Shown: piece after piece, positions 58,474-64,000 of the stretch
Layout of the letters: every line of letters begins with the position of its first letter
Numbering within the stretch: the first letter of the stretch is position 1
NCBI RefSeq assembly: GCF_026341825.1
Contig: NZ_JAPENY010000002.1
Coordinates: 1,645,001 to 1,709,000 of the forward strand
Source: Streptomyces sp. NBC_00620
Lineage (GTDB): Bacteria > Actinomycetota > Actinomycetes > Streptomycetales > Streptomycetaceae
Direction: 5' to 3'
Length of the DNA: 64,000 bases
Notes under the pieces: generated by a model
Seen by the model: the letters and a program-made list of their open reading frames with translations, nothing else
The model's database searches: none
Told to the model about the DNA's origin: nothing
Program-made: the position numbers and the translations under genes

Positions 58474-59662
58474 TCGCGGTCACGCTTTCTGTGGTAGCCA
58501 GCCGCTGACGGATCCTGTCGACGCGGCGGGGGTGGCGCAGGTTGCATGAGATGGCCACGATGTGGTCGGTCACCTCTGCGCCGATACGGGAGGGCTGATC
58601 TTCAGCCGCGCGAGGGGTGTCTTCTGCGCAGGCCTTGAGCGCATCCCGGACGGCGAAAGCTCCCGCGAGGCCCCGGGCCTTCGCCTCGTGGCGCTGGGCG
58701 GATGTTGCTTGGTACGCCTGGTGATAGAGGCTGTGGTCGAAGTAGGGGGCGATCCGCAGCAGTCCGTCGAGGATGTGCTGCCTGCGCTGCAGGAGCCGCA
58801 GGTCGAGGGGAGCCCACCGGCCGACGCGGGCCTTCGTCAGGGAGGGTGTGGCCTTCCGGATGCTTCGCTCCAGGGGCCGCAGCATCCAGTACGTGACTTG
58901 CTCGCGGGGCCATGTCTGCAGGAAGGGGCCGCATACGGGCAGGAGGAAGCCGACGCCGACGAGGCTGGCCCCGAGGAGTGCGAACGGGGGAGCGACCTTG
59001 ATGCTCAGGAAGTCCCAGTCCGTGCCCGCCCATCGCGCGCTGATCGCGATCAGCTTGGCGACGGCGAAGACGATGCCGAAGGCGTAGCCGACCTGCAGGA
59101 AGACGAGTCCGGCTTTCAGCCACCGGGATTGGACTTCCGAGATCCACGTCCAGATCAGCCCGGCGCAGACGAGCGTCGAGACCGCGTAGGCGAGTAGGTA
59201 CAGCACGATGTGCTCGCGCATCCACGGGGTGTTGGCGTAATAGGTGTCGAGGTCGTAGATCCGCTCGGTGTGCAGGTCAGCCAGCAGGAACGTGCCCCAG
59301 AGAGTGACGATGATGGCGGCGTGGACTGCCCAGACCCAGTGGATCCGGCGGCGGCGCTTCGGAGACGGCGCTTCCCGCCACGTGATGATCATGGTCATGC
59401 AGGAGCAGCAGAATGACATGAGTAGGGAGTACGTCCAGGGCGCCGCCAGGTTCGGCACCCCCGTCACCGTGTTGATCTTGTGTAAGCTCGCGGGTGCGAC
59501 GCTGACGAAGACCGCGGATGCCGAGAGCATGACAAACCAGGTCACTCGCGAATCAGGGTTGCGCCAGGAGCGGATGGCTGCAGGGGACTTGAAGACGAGT
59601 GCAGCCAGCAGTAGCACTGTGGGCACGGCGTAGGGCAGGCGCAGGTCGGCTATGTCGATCAC
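58466..59662 (-). CDS. Multi-pass membrane protein, MAB_1171c-like (module copy 2)
   Basis: 398 residues with the same topology as 19518: about seven or eight helices in the first 250 residues (YAVPTVLLLAALVF, WFVMLSASAVFVSVA), then a helical cytoplasmic tail. KINTVTGVPNLAAPWTYSLL marks the family and matches the left copy. It overlaps the ImmA/IrrE gene upstream by 4 bases and the FAD gene downstream by 8, so stoichiometric co-expression is expected. Confidence 0.8.
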   Translation of the reverse strand: MIDIADLRLPYAVPTVLLLAALVFKSPAAIRSWRNPDSRVTWFVMLSASAVFVSVAPASLHKINTVTGVPNLAAPWTYSLLMSFCCSCMTMIITWREAPSPKRRRRIHWVWAVHAAIIVTLWGTFLLADLHTERIYDLDTYYANTPWMREHIVLYLLAYAVSTLVCAGLIWTWISEVQSRWLKAGLVFLQVGYAFGIVFAVAKLIAISARWAGTDWDFLSIKVAPPFALLGASLVGVGFLLPVCGPFLQTWPREQVTYWMLRPLERSIRKATPSLTKARVGRWAPLDLRLLQRRQHILDGLLRIAPYFDHSLYHQAYQATSAQRHEAKARGLAGAFAVRDALKACAEDTPRAAEDQPSRIGAEVTDHIVAISCNLRHPRRVDRIRQRLATTESVTANV

Positions 59663-60279
59663 AGGATGCGACCGCCCCGGTTGCCGAGAAGGGCCGCGTT
59701 GATGCGTGCTTCCGCCGTGGCTGCATCGACCGGGCCCTGTGCGTAGGGGCCGATCATCAAGGTGCGGGCCGCCCGGCCGAAGAGTAAGCCGAACGTTTCA
59801 GCGTCCTCCTCGCGGCCGTCGGGGGAGTCGTGTCGTGCAGCTACGGACCGGACGGCCTCCCGGCGGACGGCTGCACTGGACAGGATCTGTTCCACTGCCT
59901 GCTGCAGCGCGCCCGGCGGCTGGTCATCAGTGAGGCCGCGGGCAGCCACCTGCATCCCGAGGGAGTGACCGCAGTGCCCGTGTCCCGCCCATTCATGCCA
60001 CAACTCGTGCCCGAAGATCACGAGTTGAGCCTCGGGCACCGCTCGCTTCTCGACGGCGATGATGACTGAGTCGTCCTTGAGTTCCAGGCGCATGCCGGAG
60101 ATTGGGACGCCGTTCGGGAATTCCTCGATCATCAGCCGGATCGGCCGGCCTCGGGAAGAGGTCATAGCGCGGCAGTACGCTTCCATGACGGCCTGCGGTA
60201 CGGCTGGACGTTGAATCTGCCTCTCGGCTTCCCCGCTCAGGTCGGCGAGCAGGGCTGTCATCTCTCCCATGGTGGTCAT
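59659..60279 (-). CDS. ImmA/IrrE-family metallopeptidase (module copy 2)
   Basis: 206 residues. QLVIFGHELWHEWAGHGHCG contains the HExxH at 91-95. The ATGA overlap with the upstream XRE regulator gene strongly suggests that this regulator is its substrate, as in ImmA-ImmR and IrrE-DdrO pairs. The paralogue at 18906 lacks such a partner. Cytoplasmic; no signal peptide. Confidence 0.85.
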   Translation of the reverse strand: MTTMGEMTALLADLSGEAERQIQRPAVPQAVMEAYCRAMTSSRGRPIRLMIEEFPNGVPISGMRLELKDDSVIIAVEKRAVPEAQLVIFGHELWHEWAGHGHCGHSLGMQVAARGLTDDQPPGALQQAVEQILSSAAVRREAVRSVAARHDSPDGREEDAETFGLLFGRAARTLMIGPYAQGPVDAATAEARINAALLGNRGGRIL

Positions 60280-60878
60280 CGCTCATCGCCCCCTCTGGGA
60301 GGCATGAAATTGCGCATGATCCCGTCGACGACCATCCTGAATTGCTCCGGTGTCAGCGAGGCGTGACTCCGCAGGTCCGTGGACTTCACCCCGTAGTGCT
60401 CCATGATCGCGGCGAAGTGGTCCGTCGGCGGGTCCTCAAGTTCCTCGAGTCGCGTCGAGAGAACTCGGTTGAGGGCATCCTCGGCTGAGGCCGTGAAGAA
60501 CCTTTCCTCCCCGTCGACTCCGAAGAAGTTGGAAAGGCCGTGCAGGGCGTCGACGTTGGGCATCTTTTCGCCATCGACGACCTTCCGGGCCCACGCCTGG
60601 GAGATCCCGAGGCGTGCGGCGATCTCCGCTACCAGGTCCGACTTCTCGCGGGGGGTACTGGCATGTTTGTCGGCGAGAGTCTTGATTCTGGCGCACACGC
60701 GGTCATTGACCGTGTCGGCCGGCGGGGTGCCGCCGCTCAGGAGGGTTTCGACCGTAGCCAGAGGCAGTGCCGTCTTGTCGGCCAGTTCCTTCGGGCCGAG
60801 ATATTCAGATGGTTCCAAGTCCTTCTCGGCGATGAGCGCACGTAGGCGCTGAACGGTCTCGGGGAGGGGTCGCTTCAC
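60276..60878 (-). CDS. XRE-family repressor of the module
   Basis: 200 residues from GTG 60878 (GGGAG seven bases upstream). An HTH at about residues 80-115 reads KSDLVAEIAARLGISQAWAR, then KVVDGEKMPNVDALHGLSNF, typical of XRE repressors. A preceding region (LGPKELADKTALPLATVETL) may be a second, degenerate HTH. It is the first gene of the operon. Two AACGATCGTT palindromes lie 71 and 92 bases upstream of its start, the likely autoregulatory operator. Cleavage by the coupled ImmA/IrrE peptidase would derepress the operon. Confidence 0.8.
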   Translation of the reverse strand: MKRPLPETVQRLRALIAEKDLEPSEYLGPKELADKTALPLATVETLLSGGTPPADTVNDRVCARIKTLADKHASTPREKSDLVAEIAARLGISQAWARKVVDGEKMPNVDALHGLSNFFGVDGEERFFTASAEDALNRVLSTRLEELEDPPTDHFAAIMEHYGVKSTDLRSHASLTPEQFRMVVDGIMRNFMPPRGGDER

Positions 60879-60948
60879 CGATGTACTCCCGGGGGGTGGT
60901 GATCGTTGGAGGGTCCAGTGCACCCTATGCGGGAGATCCCCAGCGGAC

Positions 60949-60979
60949 AACGATCGTTACGTGAGGAGAAACGATCGTT
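60949..60979. promoter_or_regulatory. Tandem palindromic operator AACGATCGTT
   Basis: The 10-base palindrome occurs at 60949-60958 and 60970-60979, 21 bases centre to centre (two helical turns). A half-site GATCGTT lies at 60901. It is upstream of the XRE gene and suited to binding two repressor dimers on one DNA face. No copy is seen upstream of the left module. Confidence 0.65.
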
Positions 60980-61192
60980 GACATGACGTGATGTTGCATA
61001 GCAAGATCCGGGCAGCGGAAGCGTTACGTCCGGCCACTCCGCGTAATGGTCGGCGGATCGCGTGAGGGCGACGCAAACCCTCATCGAGAGCTACGCCATG
61101 CCTGAATGCTCATCAAAAGTGCGACACAGGACCGCAGTCCGAGAGACTCGAACTGACATTCACATGACATTGCTGACGAGGCGGAAGAGACC

Positions 61193-61270
61193 GTGACGAT
61201 CTCGGACAACTGGACACCCCGCGGCTCCACGACGGCAGCGCCCAACCACGCCCGCGTGTGGGCGGCCTGA
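61193..61270 (+). pseudogene. Duplicate 5' fragment of the ATPase gene
   Basis: GTGACGATCTCGGACAACTG at 61193 repeats the start at 61414 (GTGACGATCTCCGACGCCAC), including GGAAGAG/GGAAAG ribosome-site sequence before each. The frame reads VTISDNWTPRG and stops after 25 codons. A tandem partial duplication or a genuine short peptide. Confidence 0.4.
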
Positions 61271-61280
61271 GAGGTGCGAC

Positions 61281-61343
61281 ATGGCCCACCATGCCTATCC
61301 GGCAATCGCCTACGCGTACCCGTCGGCGCCCCTGGCTTGCTGA
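61281..61343 (+). CDS. Possible 20-residue peptide
   Basis: ATG 61281 with GAGAGG upstream encodes a 20-residue peptide rich in Ala, Tyr and Pro with a C-terminal Cys (MAHHAYPAIAYAYPSAPLAC). Could be a leader or signalling peptide, or chance. Confidence 0.2.
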   Translation: MAHHAYPAIAYAYPSAPLAC

Positions 61344-61413
61344 CACTCGCTCGCCCCTTTCGCCTCTATCGAACTAACTTCGACTTCGTGCCATTCAACG
61401 AGACGGAAAGCTA

Positions 61414-61905
61414 GTGACGATCTCCGACGCCACGTGGCCGCTTTGGGCCTCCAGCCTGCGGACCGCCGCAGCCAGGCAAGGCGCTGCGGCACCGCAAGCG
61501 CTGCCGGACGTTGAGAGCTCGATCGAGTTCCGTCTTGGTCCGGAGCACACCCCCGCCCAGAGCATGCGCCGCGCCCGCGGATTCGTAGCGAGGGTGCTGC
61601 CGGCGCTGTTGGCTGGCGCACCCAATGCCAACGTTGTCGGGGAAGCGACGCTCGCTGTGCTGACCGAACTCGTCGACGTCACCGCCCGGAACCGGGCCGG
61701 CATCGATCTGAGTGGCAGGGTTTCGTACGACGGGGATCATGTCCTGATCACCGTCGGGGAGATGGATCAAACGTTGCCCTCCTCGGGGGAGGAGCCGGGC
61801 TTGTACATCGTGCACCGCCTCACCGACGAGACCGGGCAGTACCGCGGCGACGAAGGCGGGTATGTGACCTGGGTGTCCGTGCCGGTTCGGTCGAAGGCCC
61901 ACTAG
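61414..61905 (+). CDS. Degenerate RsbW-like ATPase/partner-switch protein
   Basis: 163 residues from GTG 61414 with GGAAAG upstream. The layout follows GHKL anti-sigma kinases: EATLAVLTELVDVTARN at the N-box position (the Asn is shifted), YDGDHVLITVGEMD in place of the usual G1, and GLYIVHRLTDETG near G2. Key Asp/Gly residues for ATP binding are not evident, so it may no longer bind nucleotide. A better conserved relative is at 9938. It is divergent from the XRE operon. Confidence 0.6.
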   Translation: MTISDATWPLWASSLRTAAARQGAAAPQALPDVESSIEFRLGPEHTPAQSMRRARGFVARVLPALLAGAPNANVVGEATLAVLTELVDVTARNRAGIDLSGRVSYDGDHVLITVGEMDQTLPSSGEEPGLYIVHRLTDETGQYRGDEGGYVTWVSVPVRSKAH

Positions 61906-62412
61906 CCCTATGTAGCCTCGTATTTTCTGCCCACTTGCCGATTTGAAAGGGGTGGGCCTCCTGTCTCCGAGGTCATTCGCAAGCTCCGAGGTTGGGGCCG
62001 GAGCCCGCCGTCGGACGTGCCCCCAGAAAAGACCGCTGGCGTCCATCAGGGATCGGATTGGAATCAATCCGTCTGCGTTTGGCCAGCGCGAATCGATGTC
62101 AGGCAGCAGCTCCTTCGAGGCGAATTGTGGCCTGGCGTAGCTTGGATCTCCGAGTTCAGGAAGCGCCTCGCTCGGGAAAGCCCACCATTAGCACCCGAAC
62201 GAGATGGCTTGTGATGCACGTCACGGATGGCGTCCACATGCTGGACGCCTTCAAGTCGGGTGAGACGTCCGAATGACGGCGTACTCGCCCCAGCTCCCTG
62301 CGAGCCTGACGAACTCAACCCCTCGGAGGCCCTGCGCCGGAGGCGCAGGGTGAGCGCACCGATCACTTCAAGTGCCCGCGGCCTCCGCTCGACTGCCGTG
62401 TGTGGGTGATGG
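61906..62412. other. 507-bp gap between convergent genes, with terminator
   Basis: No plausible gene. A 9-bp stem CCCTGCGCC/GGCGCAGGG with a 3-base loop at 62330-62350 should serve as a bidirectional terminator for the ATPase gene and the pentapeptide gene. Confidence 0.6.
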
Positions 62413-64000
62413 TCAGCGCCTCACGCGGCTGCGAACGGCAAGGATTGCGAGGCCGAGGAGAACGGGTTCGGCCAGCCGTGAAGTCATCTCGGTGTAGATG
62501 CCGATGGTGGTGAGATCTTGGCCGGAGGACCGGAAGATCACCGAATTGGTCACCACGCGCAGGGCCTTCTCGCTCCGGTCACTCGTCACCCGTTCGAGCA
62601 GTGGGCCGGTGGGGTTGACCGGGTCGGGAGTGTCGGTCGTGAGGACGGCCTCCTGCCCAACAGCGACCTGGCGGCCGGTGGTGGTCGGCTTCGGGTCATC
62701 GGCAGGCAAGCCCCACAGCACCGTCGCCGCGATCGTGGCGGCCATGGCCACCCCCAGCCAGGCCAGCGCGCGGAGGGCGCGCAGCCCGTACCCGGACATG
62801 GCCCAGTAAGCGCTCAGCAGCGCCCGCTCCCCCCACGGCCGCGTGGCGTCATAGCGACGCATCTCGCACTCGCCATAGTAGAAGTCGGCTGCGTCCGGCT
62901 CGTTCTTGCCATCCTCCAGTGACTTGCGCAGCTGCCGGTACAGCGCCGCCACCGCCGCCGCCTTCAGCTCGGGAGCATCCTGCGGCGCGGTGGCCCAGCC
63001 CATGGCCAGGTGAGCGTGGCGGGCGGTCCGCACCCGCCAGTGGTGCTCCTCAGCCAGCGTGTTGCGCCGGCTCCACTGCCAAGGAAAGCGCAGATCCCAG
63101 CCGGCGGGGGTGGTGGCGAAAGTGCACCAGCCGTCCACCTTCAGCTGATCGAGATGGACGGCGCCAGCGAACCGGCAGGTGCTCAAGTTGATATCCTGCA
63201 GCGCCAATTGCGCGGCATCCATCCCGGCCACCGACGTCAGGCGTACGCCCGGTTCCTGGCCGGACAGCTCGATCTCCGGCAGCGGGCCTTCGTAATGGCG
63301 GAGAAAGACGTTCGGGTGGGCGGCAACCGTCACCGGGTGCTCGCAGACCGCGTCCCTCAGGTCCAGCTCGGCGTAGCGCAGGCGCAGCGTGGCGGTCGAC
63401 GCCCACATGGTGCGCACGCAGCTCACCTGACGGGCGGCGATCTCCACCGTCACCGGCTGCTGGAACCGCGCACCGTCCAACACCACCCGCTTACCGCACA
63501 CGAGCGGCCCAAGGGTCAACGCCATCTCGAACCGCGCAGCGGTGAACCAGGCGAAGTTGGAGACGGTCACCCCCTCGAACCGGGCGTCGCTAGAGAATGA
63601 CACCCTGGCGAATTGGGCGTGATTGGAGAAGGACGCCCCGCTGAAATCGGCGACGCTTGAGAAGGACGCCCCGCTGAAATCGGCGACGTTGGAGAGGGAC
63701 GCCCTGCGGAACGTGGCGTTGCTGGAGAAGGACGCCCTGCGGAACGTGGCGTTGCTGGAGAAGGACGCCTCGGTGAATTCGGCGACGTTTGAGAAGGACG
63801 CCCCGCTGAACTCGGTGACGCTGGAGAAGGACGCCCTGCGGAACATGGCGTGGCCGGAGAAGGACGCCCCGCCGAACTCGGCGTAGCCGGAGAAGGACGC
63901 CCCGCCGAACCAGGCGTAGCCGGAGAAGGACGCCCCGCCGAACTCGGCGTGGCCGGAGAAGGACGCCTCGCCGAACATGGCATCGCCGGTGCGGGGCTTA
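62413..64000 (-). CDS. Pentapeptide-repeat membrane protein, 5' end beyond window
   Basis: The frame is open to the right edge, with repeat units continuing past 63978 (TGDAMFGEASFSGHAEF), so the N-terminus is missing. About ten visible units of F.GASFSGHAEF are followed by an imperfect-repeat part, YRQLRKSLEDGKNEPDAADF, and the membrane hairpin (ALAWLGVAMAATIAATVLWG). The ending LTTIGIYTEMTSRLAEPVLL parallels LTTAGTYTEMASRLTEPVLL in the protein at 15574. The two genes are paralogues in opposite orientation at the two ends of the region. Confidence 0.8.
   Translation of the reverse strand, partial: KPRTGDAMFGEASFSGHAEFGGASFSGYAWFGGASFSGYAEFGGASFSGHAMFRRASFSSVTEFSGASFSNVAEFTEASFSSNATFRRASFSSNATFRRASLSNVADFSGASFSSVADFSGASFSNHAQFARVSFSSDARFEGVTVSNFAWFTAARFEMALTLGPLVCGKRVVLDGARFQQPVTVEIAARQVSCVRTMWASTATLRLRYAELDLRDAVCEHPVTVAAHPNVFLRHYEGPLPEIELSGQEPGVRLTSVAGMDAAQLALQDINLSTCRFAGAVHLDQLKVDGWCTFATTPAGWDLRFPWQWSRRNTLAEEHHWRVRTARHAHLAMGWATAPQDAPELKAAAVAALYRQLRKSLEDGKNEPDAADFYYGECEMRRYDATRPWGERALLSAYWAMSGYGLRALRALAWLGVAMAATIAATVLWGLPADDPKPTTTGRQVAVGQEAVLTTDTPDPVNPTGPLLERVTSDRSEKALRVVTNSVIFRSSGQDLTTIGIYTEMTSRLAEPVLLGLAILAVRSRVRR

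Larger units (their letters stand above)
60985..61413. other. 430-bp divergent intergenic region with two very short coding candidates
   Basis: Apart from the operator upstream of the XRE gene, it holds a truncated copy of the start of the ATPase gene and a 20-codon frame, listed separately. No other gene seen. Confidence 0.4.

Noticed and set aside
1..64000. tRNA or rRNA genes, including a tRNA as an integration site
   Set aside because: No sequence with a T-loop GGTTCGAATCC-like motif in a plausible cloverleaf was found at the island borders or elsewhere by eye; a tRNAscan run would settle it.

Overview
The window is high-GC actinobacterial DNA, almost certainly Streptomyces or a close relative. 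The signs are GC-rich third codon positions, many GTG starts, ATGA/GTGA gene overlaps, and Streptomyces-typical families: XRE-TPR regulators, RsbW-like ATPases, ImmA/IrrE metallopeptidases and pentapeptide proteins with a C-terminal membrane domain.

Left flank (1-17.6 kb). A minus-strand biosynthetic operon runs off the left edge: DegT aminotransferase (partial), WbqC-like protein, UDP-galactopyranose-mutase-like flavoprotein and two radical SAM enzymes. A separate glutamine synthetase-like ligase / APC permease / small-protein unit lies upstream of it, beyond a 17-bp-stem terminator. Next come an RsbW-like ATPase, an XRE-TPR regulator coupled to an aminoglycoside-phosphotransferase-like kinase, a HEPN/zinc-ribbon protein, an unknown protein, and a pentapeptide-repeat membrane protein.

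Bracketing modules. At 18.9-22.2 kb (+ strand) there is a translationally coupled set: ImmA/IrrE metallopeptidase, multi-pass membrane protein (MAB_1171c-like) and FAD monooxygenase. A paralogous set with its own XRE regulator lies at 57.1-60.9 kb on the minus strand. Beyond that are a second RsbW-like ATPase and a second pentapeptide protein, which runs off the right edge. The two sets face each other in mirror image and enclose the island.

Island (about 22.2-57 kb). A lipoprotein, a HEAT-repeat protein and a small membrane protein lie at its left edge. From about 26 to 56 kb it is phage-like but partial: a large terminase, a terminase-like paralogue that has lost its Walker A motif, an HNH endonuclease, a C5 cytosine methyltransferase, an HTH protein and about 25 small proteins of unknown function. 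I see no portal, capsid, tail, lysis or intact integrase gene. The genes diverge from a control region at 46.3-46.5 kb.

Two cis signals recur. One is a promoter-like core, GCTGTACTATT, found six times. The other is a short 5'-leader hairpin with an invariant AGAGCAA loop, stems of varying but still complementary sequence, and a GAAGGA ribosome site. There are ten good leader copies, one of them outside the island at 17.7 kb. Many genes are also separated by strong GC-rich terminator hairpins.

A PAPS-reductase-like gene is split by about 1.15 kb that carries an integrase N-terminal remnant and two small coupled genes. A decayed four-repeat, type I-E-like CRISPR array without cas genes lies at 56.06-56.27 kb. 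No tRNA or rRNA genes were seen.
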